From an uncultured Pelagibacteraceae bacterium (GTDB lineage: Bacteria > Pseudomonadota > Alphaproteobacteria > Pelagibacterales > Pelagibacteraceae), in NCBI GenBank assembly GCA_902583345.1, contig CACHVT010000001.1, positions 97,426 to 161,425 of the forward strand: DNA of 64,000 nucleotides, given 5' to 3'. Position 1 is the stretch's first letter. Each line of letters begins with the position of its first letter. A model generated the notes under the pieces. The model made no database searches. It had not been told where the DNA came from and saw nothing but the letters and a program-made list of their open reading frames with translations. Shown piece by piece: positions 1 through 9,382 of the stretch. A program made the position numbers and the translations under genes.

Positions 1-873
1 AAAAGACCAAGTAAAGAGGAAACCGAAAATAGCAACTGGACAACTTGTTGTAAAGGACCTGTTTTAAAAAAAGAATTAGAGGAAAATTTGTGGGTTTGCG
101 ATGCGTGTAATAAACATCATAGAATTAATTGTAAACAAAGATTTGATATTGTATTTGGAAAAAATAACTATAAAATTTTAAAAACTCCAATACCTATTGA
201 TGATCCTTTAAATTGGGTAGATTCAAAATCTTATAAAGATCGATTAAAAACTGCGAGAAAAAAAACTGGTCAGGAAACTGCAGTAATGATAGTTCAAACC
301 AAGATTAAAAATATAAATATAACTGCAGGGGCATTTGATTTTAGTTTTATTGGAGGATCGGTAGGAGCAGCTGAAGGAGAAGCAATAATTTATGGTATTC
401 AAAATGCAATAGATAATAAACAACCATTTGTTTTATTTACCGCGTCGGGCGGAATGAGGATGTTCGAGTCTATAATAGCTTTATCGCAAATGACTAGAGT
501 AACTCTAGCAATAAATGAACTTAAAAAAAATAATTTGCCGTACATTGTAGTTTTATGTGATGCAAGCGCAGGTGGAACGGTAGCAAGTTTCGGAATGCTT
601 GCCGATATAACTTTTGCAGAACCAGGGGCAACTGTTGCTTTTGCTGGTAAAAGAGTTATTCAAGCTACTGTTAAGGAAGAACTTCCTCCAGATTTTCAAA
701 CTAGTGAATATGTAGAAAAACATGGATTTATTGACTGTGTTATAGAAAGAAAAGATTTATCAGAAAAGATAGCTTCTATTTTGTCAATATTGTTAAAGAA
801 AAATTCTGATATAAATTCTGAATTAAATGAAACTTCAGAAAACGCTGGAACGCTTACAAAAGCTGCATCCTAA
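1..873 (+). CDS. accD: acetyl-CoA carboxylase carboxyltransferase subunit beta (5' truncated by window edge)
   Basis: Frame open from base 1 (KRPSKEETENSNWTTCCKGPVLKKELEENLWVCDACNKHHRI...), carboxyltransferase motifs GGSVGAAEGEAI, FTASGGMRMFES, SAGGTVASFGMLADI; followed by folC. Confidence 0.95.
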   Translation, partial: KRPSKEETENSNWTTCCKGPVLKKELEENLWVCDACNKHHRINCKQRFDIVFGKNNYKILKTPIPIDDPLNWVDSKSYKDRLKTARKKTGQETAVMIVQTKIKNINITAGAFDFSFIGGSVGAAEGEAIIYGIQNAIDNKQPFVLFTASGGMRMFESIIALSQMTRVTLAINELKKNNLPYIVVLCDASAGGTVASFGMLADITFAEPGATVAFAGKRVIQATVKEELPPDFQTSEYVEKHGFIDCVIERKDLSEKIASILSILLKKNSDINSELNETSENAGTLTKAAS

Positions 874-2095
874 AGAAATTGATCTTAGTTTAGTTAGAAT
901 AAAAAATCTTTGTAAAAAGCTAGGTAATCCTCAAGATAATCTAAAATGTATTCAGGTTGGTGGAACAAATGGAAAATATTCAACAATTCAAACTTTAAGA
1001 GCTATTTTGATGGATGCAGATATAAAATGTAATATTTATACAAGTCCACATATTCAAAAAATAAACGAAAGATTTATTTATGATAATAAAGAAATAGAGG
1101 ATAACGATTTAACAGATTTATTAAATGTGGTTGAGGAAATTAATTCAGGTGAAGAGATTACTTATTTTGAAATATTAACAGCAGCATTCTTTTATGGGTG
1201 CAAAAAATATCAAAAAAACTTAACTATTTGTGAATTTGGACTTTTTGCAAGATTTGATGCTGTAAATATATTAAAAAAAAATTTAGCTACCATTATAACT
1301 ACTATCGGTTTAGATCATTTAGATTGGTTACCTGAAAATAAGAGAACTATAGATAGAATTATATTCGAAAAGACTTCATCTTTATTAAATTCAAACATAA
1401 TTATATCAAAACAAGTAGACGATATAATACAAAATAAAATAAAAAAGGCTCTTAAATATAACAAATCAAAGAAAGTTTTTTTTAATGATTCTTACTCCTT
1501 TAAATTAGGTGAAGATAACTTCTTTTATTATGAAGATCAAAGTGGTCAACTAAAACTCCCTTTTCCAAATCTAAATGGAGAGTTTCAACTACCAAACGTT
1601 GCATCAGCTATTGCAACTATTAGAAATCTAGAAAATTTAAAGGTATCTAACGAAAATATTAAAAATGGTATTACAAAGATACAAAGCATTGCAAGACTTC
1701 AAGAAATAAAAAATGGTAAATTAAAAAACTTATGTATGAACAATAAATTATTTATCGATGGCTCTCATAATCCTTTAGGAGCAAATGTTTTAAACAATTT
1801 CATTGATAAAATTAATGGCGATGTTCATATAATATTAGGTATGATGAATAATAAAAATCATAAGGAATATGTAAGCTATTTTAAAAATATCTCTTCTTTA
1901 ACAACAGTTGATATTCCAAATCAACCAAATGCTATTAAAGGAGCTATACTTAAAGAAAAGCTTAAACATATTCCAAATGTAAATTATAAAAAGTCTATTG
2001 AGGATGCAATTAAGTCCATTGTTCTTAATGAAAATGATATTGTATTAATTACAGGTTCTCTATATCTCGCTGGGGAAGTATTAAATTCAAATTAA
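827..2095 (+). CDS. folC: bifunctional folylpolyglutamate/dihydrofolate synthase
   Basis: VGGTNGKYST P-loop-like motif, TSPHIQKINERF, TTIGLDHLDWL, DGSHNPLGA; overlaps the accD 3' end. Confidence 0.93.
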   Translation: MKLQKTLERLQKLHPKEIDLSLVRIKNLCKKLGNPQDNLKCIQVGGTNGKYSTIQTLRAILMDADIKCNIYTSPHIQKINERFIYDNKEIEDNDLTDLLNVVEEINSGEEITYFEILTAAFFYGCKKYQKNLTICEFGLFARFDAVNILKKNLATIITTIGLDHLDWLPENKRTIDRIIFEKTSSLLNSNIIISKQVDDIIQNKIKKALKYNKSKKVFFNDSYSFKLGEDNFFYYEDQSGQLKLPFPNLNGEFQLPNVASAIATIRNLENLKVSNENIKNGITKIQSIARLQEIKNGKLKNLCMNNKLFIDGSHNPLGANVLNNFIDKINGDVHIILGMMNNKNHKEYVSYFKNISSLTTVDIPNQPNAIKGAILKEKLKHIPNVNYKKSIEDAIKSIVLNENDIVLITGSLYLAGEVLNSN

Positions 2096-2412
2096 ATATT
2101 TTCTTTAATCCAAGAAACAATATTTGATTTTGTTGTTGCTCCAACCTTTGTAGCTTTTAATTCTCCATCTTTAAATAACAACATTGTTGGAATACCTCTT
2201 ATACCGTACTTAGTTGGGGTATTAGGTTCATTATCGATATTATGTTTGGCTATTTTAACTTCGTTTGCCATTTCATCAGAAATTTCTTCAAGAGTTGGAC
2301 CGATTTGTTTGCATGGTCCACACCACTCTGCCCAAAAATCAACAACTATTGGTTTTTGAGATTTTAGTACCTCTGTGTCAAAATTTTCGTCAGTTACATT
2401 TAAAGTTGCCAT
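2092..2412 (-). CDS. trxA: thioredoxin
   Basis: FWAEWCGPCKQIGP active site, GIRGIPTMLLFKDGE. Confidence 0.96.
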   Translation of the reverse strand: MATLNVTDENFDTEVLKSQKPIVVDFWAEWCGPCKQIGPTLEEISDEMANEVKIAKHNIDNEPNTPTKYGIRGIPTMLLFKDGELKATKVGATTKSNIVSWIKENI

Positions 2413-2462
2413 ACCTCCTATATATAATTTAATCTAATTAATTCAATGAATAATTATTTAAT

Positions 2463-3893
2463 TTAAACATTTTCATATCTTTTCTGAATTGACATCACAA
2501 AATTATTTAATTGATCAAGAAATTTTAATTTCTCTTCATCATGATCATTTGAATATTTTTCCCTCAAATTGTCGCACTCATAATAAAATTCTTTACATGT
2601 CCACCATTTTTCTTTTTTTTCACTTAATATTCGATTTGCAATTTCTCGTTTAATACTTTTTAACATTGCCTCAGGTAATACTTCCGGTGACTCTTGAAAT
2701 ATAATTTTTTTTCCAAAACCAACTAATCTTTCATCTTCGAACTTATCTAATAAACTTAATTTTTCTTTCCATGATGCTGCATGCCATTTTGGAAAAAGTG
2801 CTGTATCTTTATTTGAAGTAAATCGGTTATATATACTTTCCTCAGCTAAAATGTCTTCTTGTGATTTTGATTGTTCTTTTTCTTCAGCAATATCTCTTAA
2901 CGCAATCATAATATTTTGAGAAAATTTTTCATTACCTTTCACCATCTCTGCTCTTTTTTTAATTATACTAATGTCTATAGCATTATAAGGTTCTTCTTTT
3001 ATTCCATAGTTTGAATGTAAAATAATTGGGGCCTTATTTGATCTTATAGTTCGTAGGAATTTCGGAGATTTTTTCATCTCTAATTTAAGATCGTTAATTG
3101 ATAAATTTAATAATGGCTCAACGTCTACTCTTAGATCAACCGCCTGTCCCCATTGGTAAATTGGATGAATACAATGTTTAGGATGAAGTGGAGCACATAG
3201 ATATAATCTTGATTTTCCATAAAAATATTCATTTAATGTAAAGATCTTTTCTTTTTTAAATATCGTCTCAGTATCAAGTCTGTTTGAAGTTTTAAGAAAT
3301 GAGCCCCATGTTTCGGGTTGTTTTTTCTTGATTAATGACAATATCTTCATTGTTAATTCAGCATCAAATAAAGCCGAATGAGCTCCCGAAGCCTCAAATC
3401 CATTCATTCTAGATAGAGACTCTAACTTCATAACTGCGTTGCCTTTTTCATTAATCTCTGTTTTTAGAATATTTTTATCTACTGCATATGCTGCTCTTGC
3501 AATATTAAGGCCATCATGTCTTTTATTTGGTGAGGCATTAGTAATATAAGGATATCTAATTCCTTTAAAAAACTCTTTTCTTATCATTTCATCATCAAAA
3601 CCAATATTTGACCAACCCAAAAAGATTGCAGGGCTCCACTTTTTAAAAATCTTTTCAACTTCACCCAACATTTGATAGTGGCTTAAATTAGCTTTTGTTA
3701 ATAAATCCACCCCTGTCTTATTAACAATCAAGGCCATCGCTTGAGGAATTTCCCCTTCTGGCAACCTACACCTAAGATTAAATCGATCTTTTTCTACAAA
3801 ATTTTCATTAACTAGAATTCCACCTATTTCAATTATACTTCCAAAGGAAGTTGATGATGACGAGCTTTCCACGTCCCAAATAGCTAAGTTCAA
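2463..3893 (-). CDS. sbcB: exodeoxyribonuclease I (DnaQ-fold, SbcB-like)
   Basis: AIWDVESSS...EIGGI DEDD exonuclease motif I, SGAHSALFDAELT motif, ExoI-like length; TTG start preceded by AAGGAG. Confidence 0.8.
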   Translation of the reverse strand: MNLAIWDVESSSSSTSFGSIIEIGGILVNENFVEKDRFNLRCRLPEGEIPQAMALIVNKTGVDLLTKANLSHYQMLGEVEKIFKKWSPAIFLGWSNIGFDDEMIRKEFFKGIRYPYITNASPNKRHDGLNIARAAYAVDKNILKTEINEKGNAVMKLESLSRMNGFEASGAHSALFDAELTMKILSLIKKKQPETWGSFLKTSNRLDTETIFKKEKIFTLNEYFYGKSRLYLCAPLHPKHCIHPIYQWGQAVDLRVDVEPLLNLSINDLKLEMKKSPKFLRTIRSNKAPIILHSNYGIKEEPYNAIDISIIKKRAEMVKGNEKFSQNIMIALRDIAEEKEQSKSQEDILAEESIYNRFTSNKDTALFPKWHAASWKEKLSLLDKFEDERLVGFGKKIIFQESPEVLPEAMLKSIKREIANRILSEKKEKWWTCKEFYYECDNLREKYSNDHDEEKLKFLDQLNNFVMSIQKRYENV

Positions 3894-4006
3894 AATTACT
3901 CCTTATATTTTATGCTATCTGTTTGGGGAATTTTTTTAAGAAACTCGCATCTAAACAAGTAGCAAAGTTGTTTTGTTAATACATTAATTTTTCTTAAAGT
4001 CAAATT

Positions 4007-4759
4007 CTATCTTCCAATTATTTGATAAAATTGTTCAACTTTTTCAAGAAATTTATTTTGATAATTTTTAAGTTCATTTTCTTTAATTTTAAAATCTTGG
4101 AACAGTCTATCAACAGTGCAGATCAATATTACCCCTTGTGTTATTTTAGAATTATACACGGTGTTATGTGCTAAAGAATAAGCTCCGATTTGCAAAAAAT
4201 AATCTTCAATATATTCTTCTTTTTTAGGCTTGTTACTTTGTTTAAAATCTAAAATAGTCTCTTTTCCTTCATAAACTCCAATACAGTCTGCGGTACCTGC
4301 ATATTTTCCTGGGTAATATACGGTCGCTTCAGCTCCCCAAATTTCTGTAAGTTTATTTTTTAATCCATTATCAATAATTTCTACTGCCATTTTTTTTGAT
4401 TTATTTTCTTCGTCTAATAAGTCTAAATTAAATTTGCCTAATAAAAATTGCTCTATATAAGAATGCATGGAACTTCCTCTACTTGATGCTTCATTCTTGA
4501 TCTTCTCAGCCTCTTTGTGACCTACTCTTTCTTTCCACGCTTCTATTGCAGCTTTATCTTCTTCACTTTGGGTTGCTTTAAGAATACTTGTAACACTGGG
4601 TAAATTTGAACCACCCAAGTTATAATGTCTTGATCCATTAACAATAGAACGAGTTGACTTTGGGTACGTAAATTTATTATTCCATTCCATACACTTGTTT
4701 ATAAAAGTATTTGGATTAAATTTAAAATTAATTTTTAAGCTGTTTTGAACGTTCTGCAA
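4007..4759 (-). CDS. PD-(D/E)XK-superfamily exonuclease, MGME1/phage-exonuclease-like
   Basis: GTADCIGVYEGKETILDFKQSNK (GxxD..DxK nuclease core), RGSSMHSYIEQFL, LQIGAYSLAHN; start may lie further downstream (overlaps rmuC by 32 nt). Confidence 0.65.
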   Translation of the reverse strand: MQNVQNSLKINFKFNPNTFINKCMEWNNKFTYPKSTRSIVNGSRHYNLGGSNLPSVTSILKATQSEEDKAAIEAWKERVGHKEAEKIKNEASSRGSSMHSYIEQFLLGKFNLDLLDEENKSKKMAVEIIDNGLKNKLTEIWGAEATVYYPGKYAGTADCIGVYEGKETILDFKQSNKPKKEEYIEDYFLQIGAYSLAHNTVYNSKITQGVILICTVDRLFQDFKIKENELKNYQNKFLEKVEQFYQIIGR

Positions 4760-5792
4760 ATTTCTCTACATTTTCTGTCTTAGCAGCTATTTCAACTTGC
4801 TCGGGATCTTTTATACTTTCTAAAGTTCTAGTAATCGATCTAGCGTCTGTGCCAAATGTATCTACAACTTTCATCGCCTCTTCTAATTTTTTTCGAAGTA
4901 CAATTACATTGTCAAAATGTTTTGCAAATCTTGTACTGATTGTTTTTAGGTGATTATAAATTTCTGTTGCTCCCTTTTGAACTTTTAATGACTGAAATCC
5001 CATATGCAAAGATTGTAAATAAGCTGAAAGAGTGTTTGGTCCCATAATTACAATTTTGTATTTTTTCATCAATTCTTGAGTTAATAATTCTTTACTACTT
5101 GGATCTTGATAGTCAGTTAATTCTTTGTATAAACTCTCAGTTGGAGCATATACAATTCCAAAATCTGTAGTTTTTGGTGGAACGATATATTTTTCATTCA
5201 CGCTTTTAGCTTTTTCTTTAAAGGCTTTCGCTAATTTTGTTCTAGCATCTGCCATTGCTTTTTTATCATCTGCCTGATGAGCGTCATCTATTGCTTTAAA
5301 TCTTTCGACTGGAAAATGACTATCTACCGGAACCAATACGTCTCCCTGAAGCTTGATGGCAAACTCTACATTTTCTGAAGTATCCTCTTTCATCTTAGCA
5401 TTTGAAATGAATTGAGAAGCAGGTAACAAATCTTTTAATAAAGATGCCAAACTAAACTCGGCCAAGGTTCCATATTTTTTAACGCCGGCTAAAATCTTAG
5501 TAATCCCCTCCTGGCTTTTATTTAAATTTTCAACTTGTGTATTAAAAGCAGAAACTTTTTCATTAACTGATGTTAAAGTTTGAGTCATGTCTCTTGTCAC
5601 GTCTTTGGATAAACTATTAAAAGAAGTAGACATACTATTAAATGAATTGTTGATACTTTCTTTTAAATTATTAAGTTCTTGAGTGTTATCTTTTGGCTCT
5701 TCTTTGTTTTTACGCTGAACAAGCAATAAATAAATAACAACACCTATTAGTATTAAAATTATGTATGATAACGAATCTTGCATAAGTGACAA
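4728..5792 (-). CDS. rmuC: DNA recombination protein RmuC
   Basis: N-terminal TM plus coiled coil, LPVDSHFPVERF-like (VPVDSHFPVERFKAI), FGIVYAPTESLY, IMGPNTLSAYLQSL. Confidence 0.88.
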   Translation of the reverse strand: MSLMQDSLSYIILILIGVVIYLLLVQRKNKEEPKDNTQELNNLKESINNSFNSMSTSFNSLSKDVTRDMTQTLTSVNEKVSAFNTQVENLNKSQEGITKILAGVKKYGTLAEFSLASLLKDLLPASQFISNAKMKEDTSENVEFAIKLQGDVLVPVDSHFPVERFKAIDDAHQADDKKAMADARTKLAKAFKEKAKSVNEKYIVPPKTTDFGIVYAPTESLYKELTDYQDPSSKELLTQELMKKYKIVIMGPNTLSAYLQSLHMGFQSLKVQKGATEIYNHLKTISTRFAKHFDNVIVLRKKLEEAMKVVDTFGTDARSITRTLESIKDPEQVEIAAKTENVEKFAERSKQLKN

Positions 5793-5806
5793 GATAGTAA
5801 AATAAA

Positions 5807-6496
5807 TTACTTGCTTAGCAAGTTTATAATTTTTTTTATTCCTGTTTTTTTTAAACTAAGCTTTGATAACATTAAACAGGCTTGCGATTTCAGAATTTCA
5901 CCATCTTTTAGCACTCTTAAATTATTTGCTTTTAATGTTGCTCCTGTGCTAGTTATATCTGAGATTGCTTCTGCTGTGCCTGTAAATGGAGCAACTTCTG
6001 TACTTCCTAAACTTTTAACTAGTTGAAATTGTGTTACTCCTTTTGAATATAAAAATTGCCTAGTTAAATTTGGATATTTTGTTGCAATTCTTAAAAGTTT
6101 TTTCTTTTTCTTTTTAAACTCATCAGCCACTTCATCTAAATCCAATAAAGTTTGAACATCTATCCATAAATCTGGAATAGCTAAAACTAAATTTGCATTA
6201 CCAAAATTATATCTTTTATTTATCAAAATTTTATTTTGTGTATTAATTTCGCTTTCTTTAAATAAATCGTATCCTGAAAAACCAATATCAATGTTACCAA
6301 ATGACAATTGTTCAATACATTCTCTCGCATGTAAATAAATGATTTTAACATTGGAGAGTTTTTTAATGTATCCAAACAAATCTCTCTCCCCTCTTTCAGA
6401 GTAAATTTTTAATTTATTTTTTTTAAATATATTAATTGTGTCATGCTTTAATCTTCCCTTTGATGGAAGTCCTATATTAATAATATTTTTAGTCAT
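5807..6496 (-). CDS. hisG: ATP phosphoribosyltransferase, short form
   Basis: GLPSKGRL start, DIGFSGYDL, IATKYPNLTRQF, EVAPFTGTAEAISDITSTGATL; adjacent to hisZ. Confidence 0.92.
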   Translation of the reverse strand: MTKNIINIGLPSKGRLKHDTINIFKKNKLKIYSERGERDLFGYIKKLSNVKIIYLHARECIEQLSFGNIDIGFSGYDLFKESEINTQNKILINKRYNFGNANLVLAIPDLWIDVQTLLDLDEVADEFKKKKKKLLRIATKYPNLTRQFLYSKGVTQFQLVKSLGSTEVAPFTGTAEAISDITSTGATLKANNLRVLKDGEILKSQACLMLSKLSLKKTGIKKIINLLSK

Positions 6497-7544
6497 ATAA
6501 ATTCATGTTTACTGCAGCGCCTACTGCAGAAACTTTTCTAAATCCTAAATTAGTAGTTAATTGATCATATCTTCCACCTGATATAAAAGTTTTAAATTTT
6601 GATTTAATTTTTATATCTATAGAAAAAATCATCGAACTATAAAACTCAACTTCTCTACCATTAGAGGCTGAAAATTCTATTTTTAAATTCTTTTTATTAT
6701 TTTTACTTAAAGGAAAAAAATCTTTTCCAACAATTATATTAATTCTATTTTTTTTAAAAAATGCATTTAAAATTTTTGGAGCTTTTTCTAATGGGCATTT
6801 TATTTTTAAAAATTGTCTTATAATATTTGTAATCTTTTTTCCTGTTGAAGACTTTCTTGGATCATTAACCTTCATATTAAACCGGTCCAAAACTTCTTTG
6901 TAGGTTCTTCCAGAAATAACTTTACTTTGATTTTCTTTTCTCATTTTCTGATATCTTGATTTATCTTCTTCAACAAATATTGGATCTATATCTAAATTTG
7001 TTTCTAATCTTTTTAATAATTCGTTAAAATAATTTTCATTCCAATAATATCTTTTAAGTCTATTTTTCCATCTTCTTGGAATATCTAATTTATCAATTAT
7101 TAAATTAAATAATTCAACATTTCCAATTTTCAAAATTGACTTTTTTGTATCAATATTTTTTAAAATTTTTAAAGAAGTATCTATAATTTCCTTATCGTCT
7201 TTTTGTTTATTTTTTGATCCTAAAATTTCATAACCAATTTGGTTTTTTATTATACTGTCTTTCTTTTTATAAGTTTTTCTGAAAGCTTCACCACTATAAA
7301 AAACTTTTTCTCTATAATTTTTTTTATTTTGTATAAACCTTATTACTGAAGAAATTGTTAGATCGGGTCTCAAGCAAAGCTCCTTGCCATTTAAATCATA
7401 AAATGAAAATAGAAATTTTTTAAAACTCTCACCTGATCTTTGAAGGATATATTTTGTTTCAAGAACCGGATCTAATATAATATTATTAAAACCCTTAGAT
7501 TTAATTGATCTAAGAATTTTTTCAGATAATTTTTTTGATTTCAT
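6489..7544 (-). CDS. hisZ: ATP phosphoribosyltransferase regulatory subunit (HisS paralogue)
   Basis: Class-II aaRS-like (CLRPDLTISSVIRF), SGGRYDQL; between hisS and hisG. Confidence 0.85.
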   Translation of the reverse strand: MKSKKLSEKILRSIKSKGFNNIILDPVLETKYILQRSGESFKKFLFSFYDLNGKELCLRPDLTISSVIRFIQNKKNYREKVFYSGEAFRKTYKKKDSIIKNQIGYEILGSKNKQKDDKEIIDTSLKILKNIDTKKSILKIGNVELFNLIIDKLDIPRRWKNRLKRYYWNENYFNELLKRLETNLDIDPIFVEEDKSRYQKMRKENQSKVISGRTYKEVLDRFNMKVNDPRKSSTGKKITNIIRQFLKIKCPLEKAPKILNAFFKKNRINIIVGKDFFPLSKNNKKNLKIEFSASNGREVEFYSSMIFSIDIKIKSKFKTFISGGRYDQLTTNLGFRKVSAVGAAVNMNLYD

Positions 7545-8856
7545 CAGCTAAATTTTCAATTTTTATAGACGACTCATTCCCAGTTTTAAGATTTCTTAAT
7601 TTTACTTCACTTTTTTTTATTTCATCTTCGCCGTAGAAAATTACAAATGGAGATTCTATTTTATTTGCATATTCCATTTGTTTTTTTAAATTACCTTCAC
7701 CTGGATAAATCTCTGAACTAATATTGGCCTCTCGAAGCTTGTTTAAAATTTCGATATATCCTTTGTTTTTACTTTTATCAAAAACACATATAACCCCGGG
7801 TCTAATAGGTTTTATATTGAAATCTTTTTTTTGCATTAAAGCAAAAACAAGCCTATCAAGACCAATTGATATTCCAGTTGCTGGACATTCAATGTTCCCA
7901 AAGTTGCTTACAAGATTATCATACCTTCCTCCTCCACCTATTGATCCAAATTGGATTATTTGACCTTTCAAATTTTTTACTTCAAAATTTAAATTAACTT
8001 CAAAAATAGGTCCTGTATAATATTCTAGGCCTCTTATAACTGATGGATCAAATTTGTAATTTTTAAATTTATAAGCCTCAAATATTTTTATGATCTCTAA
8101 AATATCATCACTATCTGATGTTTTAATGTTTAAAGCTTTTTCAATTATTTTGATTTGATCACTGTTAAGATTTGCGCCCTTTGTATAATCTCCTGATTTA
8201 TCTTTTCTACCTTCTCCAAGAAGTTTTTTTGCTTCATTCCAGCCAAGTCTATCAATTTTATCAAGAGCACGAAGTATAGTTGATATTTGGTCTTTAGATT
8301 CAATTTTTAATTTTTCAAACAATTTATCTGTAAATCTTCTAGAAGAAATTTTTACAGTATAGTCAGTCTTACTAAGCCCACACCTTTCTAATATTTCAGA
8401 AATTAATACACAAAGTTCAGCATCAGCTTGTAAATTTTTTGTTCCTACATAATCTGCATCGAATTGAAGAAACTCTCTATATCTTCCAGGTCCTGGCTTT
8501 TCATTTCTCCAAACAGTTCCTAATTGATAACGTTTGAAAGGTTTTGGAATTATATTAAAATTTTTTGCAACATATCTTGCTAAAGGTGCTGTTAGATCGT
8601 ATCGAAGAGATAACCATTTATTTTCATCTTTAAATGAAAAAACTCCTTCACCTGGCCTATCTTTATCAGGCAAAAATTTTCCAATACTATCTGTGTACTC
8701 AAAACTTGGAGTTTCGAGATACTGAAAACCATACTTGATCATAACTTCTTTAATATTTGAAATTATAAAATCTCGTATTAATAATTCTTTTTCTTGTCTA
8801 TCCTCAAAACCTGAAGGCAGTTCCTTTGAAGGTTTTAATTTTTTTTCTTTTGTCAT
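7522..8856 (-). CDS. hisS: histidyl-tRNA synthetase
   Basis: RYDLTAPLARYVA, YQLGTVWRNEKPGPGRYREFLQFDADYVG motif 2, GGGGRYDNL. Start placed at MTKEKKLKPSKELPSGFEDR (8856); the longer ORF-track start reads through tRNA-His. Confidence 0.95.
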   Translation of the reverse strand: MTKEKKLKPSKELPSGFEDRQEKELLIRDFIISNIKEVMIKYGFQYLETPSFEYTDSIGKFLPDKDRPGEGVFSFKDENKWLSLRYDLTAPLARYVAKNFNIIPKPFKRYQLGTVWRNEKPGPGRYREFLQFDADYVGTKNLQADAELCVLISEILERCGLSKTDYTVKISSRRFTDKLFEKLKIESKDQISTILRALDKIDRLGWNEAKKLLGEGRKDKSGDYTKGANLNSDQIKIIEKALNIKTSDSDDILEIIKIFEAYKFKNYKFDPSVIRGLEYYTGPIFEVNLNFEVKNLKGQIIQFGSIGGGGRYDNLVSNFGNIECPATGISIGLDRLVFALMQKKDFNIKPIRPGVICVFDKSKNKGYIEILNKLREANISSEIYPGEGNLKKQMEYANKIESPFVIFYGEDEIKKSEVKLRNLKTGNESSIKIENLADEIKKII

Positions 8857-8860
8857 TTTT

Positions 8861-8937
8861 TGGTACACGGGGACAGATTCGAACTGTCGACCTTCGGTTC
8901 CACAAACCGCTGCTCTAACCAACTGAGCTACCCGTGC
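8861..8937 (-). tRNA. tRNA-His (GTG)
   Basis: GCACGGGTAGCTCAGTTGGTTAGAGCAGCGGTTTGTGGAACCGAAGGTCGACAGTTCGAATCTGTCCCCGTGTACCA; 7-bp acceptor stem, loop TTGTGGA, encoded CCA. Confidence 0.95.
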
Positions 8938-9105
8938 TCCTTTTATAGTTTTATACTAATTGTGGTTATTTTTAAATTTATAATATGATTAAATAGCTAG
9001 CATGCAGCCAGCATGAAAATGATGTCTGTGATTGATTGCAAGAAATTTGTTATTCTTAATCATTGCTAAGCTTTTAACGAATTAAAAAACTTATGCAACA
9101 TATAA

Positions 9106-9155
9106 TTGTATAGGGAAGCAACTAAAAATATATTTAGTTAGAATACCCTATACAA
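9106..9155. promoter_or_regulatory. Perfect two-segment inverted repeat (structured RNA or bidirectional terminator candidate) downstream of cspA
   Basis: TTGTATAGGG(9106-9115)...CCCTATACAA(9146-9155) enclosing AACTAAA(9120-9126)...TTTAGTT(9133-9139). Confidence 0.5.
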
Positions 9156-9172
9156 GTTTATATGAATTAGAA

Positions 9173-9382
9173 TTAAGAGGTTTTTTGCAGTTTAACTGCT
9201 GATGGACCTTTTTCTCCGTCTTCAACTTCAAAAGTTAATTCGTCGCCTTCGTTAAGAAATCTTAACCCAGCATCTCTAACTGCTGAAGCATGCACGAACA
9301 CATCTTTTTCTTTATCTTCTCGTTCAATAAAGCCATAACCTTTTTTGCCATTGAACCATTTTACTTTACCTTTTAGACTCAT
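9173..9382 (-). CDS. cspA: cold-shock domain protein
   Basis: [19 protein letters not shown]1 and [12 protein letters not shown]2. Confidence 0.95.
   Translation of the reverse strand: MSLKGKVKWFNGKKGYGFIEREDKEKDVFVHASAVRDAGLRFLNEGDELTFEVEDGEKGPSAVKLQKTS

Noticed and set aside
8857-8922. 22-aa N-terminal extension of HisS in ORF track
   Set aside because: Encodes tRNA-His 3' sequence; the downstream ATG gives the canonical HisRS start
8735-8926. 63-aa + strand ORF
   Set aside because: Antisense to hisS N-terminus and tRNA-His; tRNA translated
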